From assembly GCA_014871385.1 (NCBI GenBank), contig CM026427.1, positions 3,328,366 to 3,392,365 on the forward strand: a stretch of 64,000 nucleotides of DNA, read 5' to 3'. Source of the DNA: Ceratodon purpureus. Lineage: Eukaryota; Streptophyta; Bryopsida; Pseudoditrichales; Ditrichaceae. The position numbers and the translations under genes are program-made. Position 1 is the stretch's first letter. Every line of letters starts with the position of its first letter. A model generated the notes under the pieces. The model was given only the letters and a program-made list of their open reading frames with translations. It had not been told where the DNA came from and searched no databases. Positions 36,910-49,069 of this stretch are shown here, in pieces.

Positions 36910-37439
36910 GTTCTCTCCCCCCTCCAAACAGCCTTGGAACAAAACTTGGTTCTACATTCAAACAATCAAACAGACATGGCTCGCTTTAAAAATCACATAA
37001 GACCCACTCAGAAAAAGCTCAATTTCAAAGCCCTCAATACCATCAGCAAGATAAGGACTACTCTCAACATCAAATAGCTCCGCCACACATCCCTTAGAAA
37101 TGCCGGTAGTAAAAAACAAACCACATTCAACCAATCTCTACACAAACACGCACTTGGCAGCAACAAAAAACCAGCACATGACATAAACAGCGAGGAAATC
37201 CAAACCCAGTACCACAGAAACAAATCCCCAATCCACGAACAGAAAAGCAATTTAACCTCCAAGACGCAAAGTCGGAAAAACGAAAACCAGTACTAGATTA
37301 CTATCTCTCCAATCTGATCACTTCTCCCTCACATGTTATCAAATCCAGACAGCTCCGAAGCTAGCAATCAACACTTGACAGTGAATCCAAGCAACATCAA
37401 TCTGTGTCCTCAGCAATGAATGCTCCAGCAGCATGAGTT

Positions 37440-37640
37440 GCTCCCCAAGTGCTAAGTTAGACTCACAGCAAGAGTTGGTTTACAACATCCGAATCACGGA
37501 ACCAGGGGCTGTGAAATTTGACAGGAGTGTGGGTGGAGGGATTGCAATGGCACCCACCTGCGAAAGGTTGGAGCTTGACGGGCGATTTCGTGACTGCGAG
37601 GTGGCGATGGCGCATCCCGTTCCATGCAAAACCAGATGGT
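37440..37640 (-). other. Possible 5' exon or 5' UTR of the HIBYL-CoA hydrolase-like gene
   Basis: The minus-strand ATG at 37625 opens MERDAPSPPRSHEIARQAPTF, rich in Arg/Ser/Pro with few acidic residues, and ends at a plausible donor (CGCAG|GTGGGT). It could supply an organellar targeting sequence to the gene starting at 36909, but the connecting acceptor was not fixed. Confidence 0.25.
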
Positions 37641-37644
37641 GATA

Positions 37645-39050
37645 TGTTTGTGCACAGCTTGTTAAGTTATTGAAGGCGAGAATTGAGACTCAGGTCCAGG
37701 TCAGCAGTCCACTTGGACTCCACCTGGATGTTTCTGCTCTCTTCTCAGGTTAAATGGGTCTCAATTTGAAGTTGATATTAGATTGATGTTACTTTGTTTG
37801 GGGTATGGGGTGGAGTACTTTTGATATTGAATTGATATTAATTGTTAGTGTTCACCATATGGATTTGATATGATTTTTTTTAGTATTTAGTGTTAAAAAG
37901 ATATTATTTTGGTGATATAAAATTAATTTGAAATTAACATCTTTTGTTGAGGAGGATGGAATTCATACCAATCTTGTATCCTCGACAACGGGTCTACGGA
38001 GGAGTTCCATCCCAACTTTGTATGTAGCGGTGGAGATCCAAGTTCAAGTTTCAAGTTGATAGGCTTTCTTTTGTTTTCAAATCTACACATTGTACTAAGT
38101 GTATGCTTGTGTTCTGGTACTACAAGGAAATGGGACTTTTCTATAAGGAAACGGGACTTTCCTTAGGTGAAGAAGATAAACTATGGTCATTGTAGAAGTC
38201 CAAAATTTGCGATGTTTGCAATGGCGCTTGAATGGCCCGCCATGTGTAATTCATATGTCAAATAAGCAACTTGAGTATTGACTCCTGTAACTTTGATGGT
38301 TGAACTCATCATCCAAAGTCACTCTAAAAATTTTGTTTATGTAGTTGATGTGGCCAAAACCTTTGCAACAGTTGACTAGTCTAACGTTAGGACCTCGTTT
38401 ATAAACCTTCGATGTTGCTGAAGTATAAAATTCATCATTGTGCCATGGTGTTTCAGAAGGTCGTCGTAAATGACATGCACTACCATTGGTGAACATTCAA
38501 CTATTTTGGAGGACATAATCACCAAATCACATCTTTGACTCTGATTTAGGCAGAACTTATAAGTGTATATAATTGTTTGGACGACTATGATATTTTTTTG
38601 ACAATGATATTTTTTTGGTCCATTTAGTGCAACACCGGACAATGCAGATTGAAGCTCATGAACGACCTTGAACCGTCTATATTGGAATGTATGGAAGATC
38701 TAGATTCATTTACATTCAATGGTTAAGTCTCTTAATTGCATTGCATTAAAAATGTAATGGGTAGTCAAGATAAATGTTAAGAAAGTTGTTGATTTTGATG
38801 GAATGTATTATTTGAGTCATAAATCTTCTCTTTCATATTATAGCTTGATATGGCGACAATTTTTGTGTGTAGCGGTATCTAATTTTGGTTTTTTATTTTA
38901 ATTTGTTTTATCTCGATTTGACATGGTGCCTCTAATTCTAAATTGTTTAATACGTATGGTTGAAATATGTTTTTACCTTTTCATCCTTAATAACGTACAG
39001 TTGAAATATGGTTTAGCTTATGATTTTATCTTTTCATCCTCTATGGTCTA
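37645..39050. other. AT-rich intergenic DNA
   Basis: No gene is supported. Minus-strand frames at 38251-38642 are open but carry no motif and may be a remnant. Confidence 0.4.
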
Positions 39051-39059
39051 ATCAGTTAT

Positions 39060-39815
39060 AAGATAACCTATAAATAATTACAACGATAGTGAATATCATC
39101 ATTTGAATTTGTAGTTTGGATCCTAGATCATTCATCCAATAACCAAATTTGTTCAAAAAAAGAATCTTAATCACTATCAGAACTGTCATTAGCAATGACA
39201 ATAATACCATGAAGCTCGACGTTGCAACCCTAGGAAGAGTCCAATTGGGTTTTCTCATGCAATTAAGAAATACCATTAAACTTGGAAAGCGCTTCGCTTA
39301 ATAAGTTGAGGATGAAGGAGGAAGCAGCTAATGGAGAGGATAATAAGTAAGTCAATGTTACCAGTGACCAAAGTATTTTTTGTAACCATCTAGATCATAA
39401 CCGATTAGGTACGCTACTGGAGTCCAGACATTGTTTTCCTCACTATAGATCTGCCAATTGTATTTTGGATTATAGAATAGGCCATTGGCCTTAGATGGTG
39501 GGAGTCCTTCTTTGAGTTGAAAACCTCAACACAGTACTTGGTGTTCCCCACTTCAATCACTTGAATACAGAGAATGTCGTCGCGGTCTCCAAGATCAATT
39601 CCATCTCCACAACCAAAGTTATTAAGCTGAGGGCTGGTAGTCACTTCAAGAGCAAGTTCCTCATGGAAGGAGTTTTGAAGGTCGACTATTGCTGTAAGAG
39701 TAGAAACAGTCGCGGGATCTCCATTACTGCCACAATTGTTATCTTCCATGGCATAGACCATTGCTCTAGTTTCTTCCTCAACAAGTTTCCGACGTTGGGC
39801 CTACGTAAGCACCAT
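39060..39815 (-). pseudogene. Decayed copy B of an unrecognised gene family
   Basis: On the minus strand the ATG at 39815 starts M-V-L-T-stop-A-Q-R-R-K-L, aligning with copy A at 40628. After the stop the frame stays open to 39414 and contains GDGIDLGDRDDILCIQVIEV then GNTKYCVEV, matching GVDLGGCDDVLTIKVIEM then GNTNYCIEV in copy A. Downstream to about 39060, degraded Ser/Asp-rich pieces (DSSDSD) correspond to the acidic end of copy A. The stop at codon 5 sits where copy A has Trp, so it arose by a TGG to TAG change. The function and family are unknown. Confidence 0.6.
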
Positions 39816-39829
39816 AATGAATTATAGAT

Positions 39830-40620
39830 ACCTAGAAGAATGAACCTTAACTTTCAAGTCTTAAGCATAAATTAATTGTAGTTAATAATCTAATATTTTT
39901 CTAAGGCACAAAATTTTTTACCTGACATTGAGTCATCAAATTTACGAAAGCACTGAAATTATGTTATACTTATTAATTTTTTTAATATTAATAGTAAATA
40001 ATCAAGTTGTATGAATTTTTTTCCACATGATGAAATCTTGTGCTACCACAAGGCCAAATCTTTTGTAACATCGGAGAACCTATTATCCAAAAATATCATA
40101 CAAAATTGTGAAAACGATCATTGAAAATATTAGGTGTTCAGTGTTAATTTCTAGGTTTTGGTCTTAGCTTATGGTCTCGGGTTCTGGTCTCGGATTCTCG
40201 GATTATATCATATTGGGTTTTGTTTTCTTTGTTCTTATGTTGATATTTGCCGCGGTTTATAGCACTACTGGTTTTCCTAACTACTGTCTACTAACTACTG
40301 TACGTCGGATTATGTTTGTGTCGCATTATATTGTTTCCTTTTATATATGCTCTTGGTTTTGTGTGTTCTCTTTTATTCCTTTTTTTTTCATTAAGTCGTT
40401 GTTGTTCTAGTGGCTTATATTCGGAGGGAAGAGATTTTTCTGTGTCGATATTTCAACATTCGGTCAGTTCTCATTCTTTATTGCCTTTATAATATTTTTG
40501 TTTTTATGTTACAAAGTAAAGAATGAGTTACGGATATTTTTTGTTTACATCAATTTGCATTTCTCTTTACTAACTTTGTTTTTTTCTTCCTGCAGATTCG
40601 GATTTTACTGTATTTCTATA
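39830..40620. other. Spacer between the two decayed gene copies
   Basis: AT-rich and T-rich. A pyrimidine tract ending 'tttcttcctgcag' at about 40595 is a good splice acceptor for copy A, suggesting that the ancestral gene had an upstream exon or 5' UTR intron. Confidence 0.35.
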
Positions 40621-40627
40621 CACCAAC

Positions 40628-41279
40628 ATGGTGCTCACGTGGGCTTAGCGACGGAGGCTTTCTGAAGCTGGAGTTTCTCCAAACTTAGACCTTCTCATAG
40701 GAGTTGCATCGGATTCAACTCCTTCCAAGAGTCCTTCATCAACACCAGAGAAGAAAGTACCTGCTCCAGACGTGGCTCCAGTCCCTCAGCCTTTCGACTA
40801 TCTTCGTGATGCTGGAGTTGACCTTGGAGGCTGCGACGATGTTCTTACCATCAAAGTGATTGAAATGGGGAACACCAACTATTGTATTGAAGTTTCCCAA
40901 TCAGACCAGGGAAATGCGAAGCCCAAGGATTCCTCGGGGTTGAATGTCCATGGCTGCCCAAGGATCCCTCGGGGTTGAATGTCCATGGCTGTCCAAGTGA
41001 TGACTACTCTCCAGGAGATGACTACTCTCCAGGTGTTGACTACTCTCCAATAATTTACATGAGTTTTTTCGCGGCCAGATCGATTACACGTACTATACTC
41101 CTCCATTATCGCCCTCCCCCCCCTCCCCCTTTTCACCATATGATAGAGCCTATTCAATTAATGAAGGAGCCTCGGACTCCACCAACGATTGGGGCGATAG
41201 TGAAGATACCCCAATTTACATAGGAGACAGTGATACCTCTGATAGTATGGGTTTTCACATGCGTGGTTCTCACTTCTAG
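40628..41279 (+). pseudogene. Decayed copy A of an unrecognised gene family
   Basis: The ATG at 40628 starts M-V-L-T-W-A-stop-R-R-R-L; the stop replaces the Gln kept in copy B. The frame continues with a Ser/Pro region and PFDYLRDAGVDLGGCDDVLT...GNTNYCIEV, then hits a stop after a 34-bp tandem duplication (about 40930-40997). Three 18-bp units (about 40998-41050) encode DDYSPG-type repeats in a different frame. The last frame carries a Pro-rich stretch (YYTPPLSPSPPSPFSPYD) and an acidic Trp/Ser end (NDWGDSEDTPIYIGDSDTSD) to TAG at 41277-41279. It is a multiply frameshifted pseudogene of a family I do not recognise. Confidence 0.6.
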
Positions 41280-41899
41280 ATTTTACCTTCACTTTCGGTA
41301 CTTAGATTCTTCGTATGTACACGCAGTTTTATTTGTACTTATGATGCACTGTATTTCCAATTACTATATACTTTATTATGTATACCCGACGTGTACCCAC
41401 TTAAATTTTGTATATTTTTCATTCTATCTTTAAAGGATATAATTTACCAATTACATATACAAATATAAGTTTTCCTTCAAACCATAAACACCGACTTTGT
41501 ATTATATAAAAACTGTAAAACAATTTCTCTGAAATCAACGTACATGGTAATTAAACCCTAAAGATTCTTTTTAGATTCTATTTAGATTCCGCAATAATAG
41601 GTGTTTTTTATTTAATTTTTAAATTTTTCATAAAAAAATTTCAAATTTCAAAAACTGTCCGGTAAATATTTCTATGTTCGCTGCTCACAAGATTGCATTT
41701 CTGAATAATACATCAATACTTATGAAACAAATTATAAAGAAAAAAATTAAAATATTTTGAACAAGACCGTAAACTATAAGAGTAAAGGTTTATATTTATA
41801 ATTAATTTTACATCATACTAATTACATATTTCACTAAAAATCATAGTTTTTAGAATTTTACTTGACTAAGAGCATCCTAATGACAAGTGAGGATTATTT

Positions 41900-42150
41900 A
41901 TCACGTATGAAGGAAAGGGCCAAATGCAAGAGGAAGCGAGGTTAGAAGTAGACTGCAGGAAAGAAGAGAGTCCGCGTAAAAACGAGACGCGTTTAATAAA
42001 AAAACAACGCAACGAAGTGCAGAAAGTACAAAGAGCGGCGGACAAGCTAGCTAGAGAAGCATTCAAAGCACGATAGACGGAAAAAGCAATTGAGGAGGCA
42101 AGTGAACCCTTACAATCCGTAGTGAAAAATGCAACTCCTCCTTGCTAAAG
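41900..42150 (+). pseudogene. Lys/Glu-rich coding remnant
   Basis: A plus-strand frame from about 41926 reads as a highly charged helix (QEEARLEVDCRKEES..., then KKQRNEVQKVQRAADKLAR) with one stop near 42072, after which charged sequence resumes. The composition is unlike the AT-rich surroundings and suggests an old exon or transposon protein fragment. No family is recognised. Confidence 0.3.
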
Positions 42151-42449
42151 GCGATTACATTCCTCATTTTTGTGGAATACTCATTTCCATTCACAAGCTA
42201 AACATGAAAAAACGTCTAGAAAAATTAAGAGCTGCAAGAAACAAAACTTGCGCATCAAGAAGTTTTCCACCTGCAATTCCACCACATGGTGTGCACAAAT
42301 GTGATGCAAGGTATGCGGAACTCGAACCATGATAGTGATCTAAAACAACAAAAGAGGCGCCAACAACAGGATAAGCAAGTTGAAGCGTCGGTTTTGAGAG
42401 GTCACCAATGTTTTGCCTAAGGTACTGCATGTAGAAGCTCCTCAATGCT

Positions 42450-45400
42450 ACTTAAGTAACTGAGGAGCGTAGAGGATACCAATGTGCTGCGTAAGCTGCT
42501 GTAGAAGTTGTTCAATGGTGCCTAAGTGATTAAGGAGCTAGAGGATACCATGTTATTGTAGTTGAATATGAAGAATGTCTGCATGATCATCGCTTCTATA
42601 ACTTAAGAGAAGGCAATTGGTGGGAGATATGGATCTAGAGAGAAGACTATTGTTGCGATTCAGTGCAGATTGTGGATCGTGAGTGAATAGTTGTTCAACT
42701 TGCTGTTAAGTTTGTAATTGTCACTCTACCTTAGCTTCGAAAGTGCTCGAAAATAGGTTGCAAAAGTCATTACTTCATGGCATCCTTTGCTTGGTGTTCC
42801 TTCCTTTCTAAACGTGGTTGCCTCATATGCGCACAATCTTGAATATATCCTAGCTTGGTTTAGCAAATGCAGTGGCTCGCTTTTTCAAATTGATTGGTTG
42901 ATTTTATGTGAACAAATGGTTTACTATAAATGATTCTTCTGCTTATTAATGTGTACTAATTGCAACAATAGGTCGTATAAGTATGGACAATAGCACAAAA
43001 ATTTAGGAGGTTTCGGCCAGCCTATGTCTTACAATAGGCATCTACAGCACATTTGCTTCAAAAATTTACACTAAATACAATATAGATCCAAATTTGATTT
43101 TTTTTTTTTTTTTTTGGAATCGTCTTCAATTGTATTTCCTACATTAAGGAAAAATCCTTATATTCAGCTTTCATACTAAACTATGAGAAACCCTTAAATG
43201 CACGAGAATAGGCATGTTGATCTTAAATGTTCATTTTATTAAAAGAAGAAGATACACTGCTCACAATATATTTAGCACTTTTGTTGTAAAGGAATACAAA
43301 ATTGAGATGAAGTACATCCTTTATCACAATGCAAAAATATGCCCCGCCAAGGTATTGAGTCGAATTTAATATAATATTTAAAGCCATATTTTAAGTTAAC
43401 ATTTAAAAATAAAAAATAAAACTACAAAATTTATATTGTAAGTCAAATTTTAATTGAGATCAATTTATAAAAAAATAGATACTGTAGATTTAATTTGAAT
43501 TTATTGAAAAAATTGATATAATTGCCTTAAATTTATGCATGTTTCAAATGTTGAATTTATCTAATATTTTTTAAGGCTAAACTTAGATGAGGTTATATAA
43601 TTGAAAACATAAGGTGGATATTCATTAAATTATATATTGATTATTGTAATAGACAAGATTATATAAACTGCTATAAAAGAATCATTATTTGTTTTTATTT
43701 TCTTTTTAATAAGTTATTCAACATATATAATGTTTTAATTTTTGAACCTTTGATTTTTTATACATCATTTATTTTGAATTCTAAACATTTTAAACAACAA
43801 CAATGTAAATTGTTTCTTATAATTTTATTATTAACAAAGTATACTAATGTCTTAACATGTATCAGCCTTCCACAACAAAAGGGCTTTCAAAGTTCAATCA
43901 TCTATTGAAACTATATTAGAGTATCAAAATGACACTCACTCATATTTACAAGTTTTGTGAAACACTAGAAGATTTGCATCAAGAACAGCTTTTATTAGTA
44001 ATCACAAATAATATAAGCTACGCAAATGTACTATGCATGTGTAAGTAGAAACGTTTTTGCAACCAATAGTCATACATGAACTACATATGGGACTTACAAA
44101 AGGTATGCTTGATTAATCAATTGGCATTTATTTCTACATTTAAATTCAGGCAAAAAATTAAAAACTATAGAAATAAGTCTAATTTATCAAATAAAGATAT
44201 TTTTTTTCATGCACTGTTCCATTGAAGTCTTGACTAGAGATCAAGCTAAGTTTGAAGAACCTATCTACAATAACGCAAATAGGTGGTGGAAGCACATTAA
44301 TAGTAATTTTAATAAGCTTCAATGTTAGGCCAAAAAATCATGGTATATTGTGTCCTTTTGAGATTTCTTGGAAGTGTGCATTAAATGAAGAAAAGAAAAT
44401 TGAAATCTAGTAAATGTCTATCAATAAACTTACTTCTACTAGTGATAAAGTAGTAACAACAATATGTGCAAATTTGTATCACTTGATGGAGATCTTCCTG
44501 AAATAACAAAATAGAAGACTTATTGAAGAAATTGAGAGTTGGAAGGAAAAGAAGCTTGCATTCAAAGCACATATGTTTTTCAGTTTAATTTCAGAATTTT
44601 CTAATTTTAAAACTAAATTCATTGAAAAAAATGTGTGGTGATTTTGGATTATATTTAAATATCTCTGTGTATATTCAATTAATGTATGGCGCTTACAAAG
44701 AACTGATCCTATTCATTTTGATATTGTCCACAATTGTATTGCACATGCTTTATATGGAAAAATTACATTCAAAACAATGTGCCCAATATCAAGGTTCAAA
44801 CAGTAGCATAGTTGAAATATGTTATAAATTTAAAGCATGACAAGTATATACCTTTACTAATGTCTAGAAAACATGGTCTAATGGAGAAACAAAATCTCTA
44901 AATTTCTTCTCATATTTGATGCAAAACTCACATTGAAAATTGACATTGTACGAACTTATCCAAAATTCCAATTGTGTGAAAAATGGACGAAATAACTTTA
45001 GCGATTAATAACAAAAAAGATATTGACAACCTATTGGGTAAAATTTGTTGTGATACTTTGATGGTGGTGATTTTCCTACATTTCTTGATTGTTTCATTTT
45101 CATGAATTATTTTTTAACAACACTTTTTGAACTTTAATCTTAATTTTTTTTTGTGAACCACTTGAACATGAAATAAAGCATAGAACAACTCACTTCTCAT
45201 CCACCTTCTAAAAATTTCATACATACACAAAAAGTTAACAAACCATAAATTTTACAATAATTATGGAGATTAGCTAAAACCATCTCCAAGAGATATACCA
45301 CATTCCAACAGTCCAACATAAAAAAATTCAAAACTTTCTCTTAGTCAACCTTCAAAAAAATTGACACTTTCTGGTATCAGATGAAATTTAGCACTTTCTA

Positions 45401-45850
45401 CTTGTCAAACATAAAAAAAAAACTCTACACTTTCTGGTAGTCAAACGTCGAAACTTTGAACTGAGGCAGAGTAAGACTGGGTTTAAACTCCGGCACAGCA
45501 CGGACATAGTGACCACATCTGTCACATCACCCACATCAGCCATCTGATCATGAAAATAGTCCCTCCCAGATAAAAAGCAGGAAGAGCATCTTCTTGTCAG
45601 AGAACTGAACCATATGCATCAAGTTATAACTTACAATGGCAAGGTGACACTTTCTCCCAGAATTTTAATGGCAGTTGCTGGATCCAGCAATGGTACACAA
45701 GCTCCTGCAATAATATTGACCACTGTTGCCACACCATTCACGTGTTGTGGAATACTTCTCTCTAAGCAAGGACTGTGATCGAAGCACGGCCGGCTCCGGA
45801 ACTAGACTAATCTTGCAACGAGAAGCTGTGCAAGTGGCGATATCGGTACT
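42450..45850. other. AT-rich intergenic DNA
   Basis: No gene is seen over about 3.4 kb. It contains A/T runs, including a poly-T tract near 43101. Composition rises in GC from about 45.4 kb, towards the second GDSL gene. Confidence 0.5.
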
Positions 45851-45857
45851 GCAGAAG

Positions 45858-47434
45858 ATGGGATTTCATATCCTCTCTCTTGTAGCACTGGTGTTTCTTC
45901 TAGCATGCAAGGATGCAAATGCATTTGTGTGTCCCAAGTACATCTACTCGTTCGGGGATTCTCTCACCGACACTGGCAACGCTCATGCTGAAGTGCCGCT
46001 CTTGTATGATGTCACTAGATATCCATATGGCATGTCGTATCGCTTCCCGGATCGTCCCTGTGAGAGGACCCGGTTCTGCGATGGTCGACTCATCGTTGAT
46101 TACACAGGTATGAGTTTGAACCGTTGGGTGGGTCAAGTTTCATAGCGATTCAGAGATGTTGTTCGTCATGCCGTATTTGTTAACTAGTCGTTGTGGAGAT
46201 CGTTTTATGGTATGCTAATTAGTACCCGTCTCGATGGGATTTGCAACGCAGCTCAAGCTTTTGGGATACCTTTTCTTGAACCATATTCAAGGCGGTTTGA
46301 ACAATCAGCGTACAGCCATGGCGTGAACTTTGCATACTCTGGTGCAACCGCACGGAGCCTCCAACTTCCTGCACCTACTTTGTTCTTGGCCCGAGAAGTG
46401 GAGCACTACTTCAAATTCAGAGAAGAATTTACGGGTAGCGTGTTCTGCGCTCTTAAACCAGATTTACCTTTGCACAACGTAGCATATTTATCTCTGGGAA
46501 GCATGGTTCTTCAGAATCTCCTCGAATACGAAAATTCAGATTTTGAGTTCTTTTGAAGCATCGGCATTTTTTGTTGTAACGATGAATGAGTGGCGCAGGT
46601 AATGTCGATGTGAGCACCGCACTGCACTTGATCCCGGAGATTGGTGGCAATGACTACACCTACGCTTTCACAGCTGGTCTCTCTCCTGCGGATGCGAATG
46701 CGAAGCTTGACGACGAAGTACTTGGCGCCTTGAAACAGAGTGTTGAGGTAAAACCATTCTGAATCTTATTATGCTGACATGCTCAGCGGGATCCCTCTAG
46801 ACTTGTAACCTCTGCCTTGCCGCTTCATGGATCGCAGAAGCTTCACGCTGGAGGTGCGAGATTCTTCTTCACCTTCAACCAGCCACCAGCGGGATGCACC
46901 CCTTACTACCGCACACTCTTCGGCGAGAAGAGTGCAAAAGACGAGTTCGGCTGCTTGTCTGCGTACAACGCTGTGTTCGAGACCCTCAATCACAAGATCA
47001 AGGCCGCCGTAGAAGCCTATCGCCAGATGTGGCCTGATACCATCTTCCTCTACTATGACTGGTTTGCTGGCGCATACGAAGTCATTCAAAACCAGGCCAA
47101 GTATGGTGAGGAGCACGCAGGTACCCTGGTTGAATTAGATAACATAGTCAGTTGTATGTGCACTGAGTTTGGGGTTGATACGGCTTCGTGGTGATTGACA
47201 GGAATTGACGCGGCTGGTTTCCGGGCGTGTTGTGGAGGCGGCGGTCCTTACAACTTCAACCCGGTTGTGGCATGCGGTGCTCCGAGTTTAGGGAATCTCT
47301 GCTCGGATCCTGAGAGGACACTATACTGGGACTCCCTTCATTTCACAGAAGCTTTCTACCGCCTGATGGCCACATTTGCACTGTCGGGAAGATTTGTTGA
47401 TGGACCTTCCGAGGCGGTGAACTTGCACTACTAG
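45858..47434 (+). CDS. GDSL esterase/lipase, divergent second gene, five exons
   Basis: Exons 45858-46107, 46252-46434, 46599-46747, 46838-47105 and 47202-47434 join in phase to 360 aa. Residues 1-22 form a signal peptide (MGFHILSLVALVFLLACKDA). Block I is YSFGDSLTDTGN with nucleophile Ser35. Block II contains NFAYSGATA. Block III is IGGNDYTYAF with Asn162. Block V is YWDSLHFTEAFYRLM with Asp327 and His330. The TDTGN and GGNDY forms and the 'ILYYDWF/AYE' type region place it in the plant clade that includes sinapine-esterase and fucosidase-like GDSL proteins, distinct from the gene at 30711. I chose the ATG at 45858 because it starts the signal peptide; the frame is open further upstream. No defect is seen. 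Confidence 0.92.
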
Positions 47435-47439
47435 CATAC

Positions 47440-49069
47440 TGGTCTTTTCTCACTGTCAAAATTAGCATAAAAGCGACTGAGGCGACGGAAAGAGGACTCT
47501 CCGAAGAGATACGCGAACTGCGGGGGAGAGAGAGAGCTGGTCAGTGCTGGGCGTCACAAAACTCCAAGGAGTGGGACCCCGTGATCGCGAACCCCGGGAG
47601 CACCCTGCGCTCTGCGATGTACCTGTTTCGAAGGCTCTGCGGAGAGCATTCCAGCGTGGATGCATTCGTACACCGTGGACTTGCCTCGTCAGCGATGAGG
47701 ATAGCAGAGCTGGGTGAAAGAATCCGGTAAATTTCCTCCGAGGTCCCAGCCCGCGGGGACCGTCCGATACATTGCGGGGAGGATCTTGGGACCTGCCTTC
47801 AGAAGCCCATTTCGGTACCATCCCCTTGATTTCCGGAATGATCGGGCTACGCTTGTTCCCACACGTGGCACAATCCAGGTTAAGACATGTTGAACATTGT
47901 GCGGTGGGATATTGCCGGGTAATAGGCGGTTATGATGGAGGGTAACATTGAGGTATCAATATGGATATGACCTTCGTTACATGCCCGGGTATAGACAGGT
48001 TATGAATGACATAATGATCCGGATATTGGTCTGGATGTGTGTGCGGTCATCTGCCGGGTATTCTGTACGTTTGGGATTAGGTTATGGTCGGGTATGGAGG
48101 CGGTTATTAGGTCCGGTGAGGCGGATATCAGTCGGACAGTTCCAGGGTTCAATGGCCCTGTTTACGGTTTATTTGTGTGAGAGCTCAAACATATGTTGCC
48201 GGTCAATGTGGATGACCTTGTTTATGCGGTTTGATAAACAGGAGGACGTACATGAGTGTGCCGAAGTGTATTTTCCACGGGATTAATACATTAAACTTCC
48301 TATTACACATTCAGCACATTTGCAGTGATGACGAACGACATGAAAGAGCGGCATATCCTGTGCGTCCACATGATTCCAATATCAATTAACCCCAGCATTA
48401 CAGGAAACAAACCTTGCACGGAGTACTCTTTGTTTCAGCGGTTTTCATTACACACTCTTTTCCCCAAAAATGTATGGAAAATGAAGGAGACAGGTTCACT
48501 TGAGCCCTGCAGTTTAAATTCATATAGAAACACTGTCGGCTAACACTTCATCCGACCCTAAACTCCTGTAATTTCGTTCCCCGTCGCTTCGATTCAAAAC
48601 ACCGTTCACACACTAACTACATACTGCGGAGAAACCTACATGGGCGTTGCAAACACGTATTCCGTCTACCCCTGAGAGAGGTTAAAAACTTACAATGCAG
48701 CTCGGCGACAGCAAGTACCCGTTACGAACTTCACGGACTCCTCATGTCACATGCCCACTCTGCGTCTATTGTGGCGGTGTATCGTTTCCTTCAGATTCGG
48801 CTCAACTAGAAATGTGCTGCGACGCAATGGCTACTCACTGCCAACTGTTCAGAACAGCTCGGCCTGCAAATCTCACAATCCAGCTGCCTTGTCAAGCGAC
48901 CTGAGCTGCACGGTACGTTACGAGCCCCATATCAGTTGTTAGAACTCGGATCCGGAAGGCTTACGCCGCTCATGAATTAAAGACCGAATTGTGACTTCGA
49001 AGGAAATGAATATTCTCTGCACCATACATTATGTAATACCATATGATGCAACGTTAGAAAACAAACCTT
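47440..49069. other. GC-rich non-coding region, probable CACTA left end
   Basis: GC content rises sharply relative to the first 45 kb. A plus-strand frame is open from about 47445 to 47730 (ATEATERGLSEEIRELRG...) but is not recognised. Degenerate short repeats follow at 47.9-48.1 kb. A small frame at 48695-48904 (MQLGDSKYPL..., with CPLCVYC) is uncertain. No terminal CACTA/TAGTG end could be assigned with confidence. Confidence 0.4.
47908..48125 (+). repeat. Short degenerate repeats, candidate CACTA subterminal region
   Basis: The unit (T)GCCGGGTAT/A occurs at about 47913, 47983 and 48052 and as 'gtcgggtatgg' at about 48087. The unit GCGGTTAT or AGGTTAT occurs at about 47926, 47996, 48079 and 48100. 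Spacing is irregular. Such short repeated motifs next to element ends are the binding sites of TNPA-type proteins in En/Spm elements; the assignment here is inference. Confidence 0.45.

Noticed and set aside
47426..47434. CACTACTAG as the left CACTA terminus
   Set aside because: These bases are the last codons (His-Tyr-stop) of the second GDSL gene; no matching inverted end or target duplication is visible.
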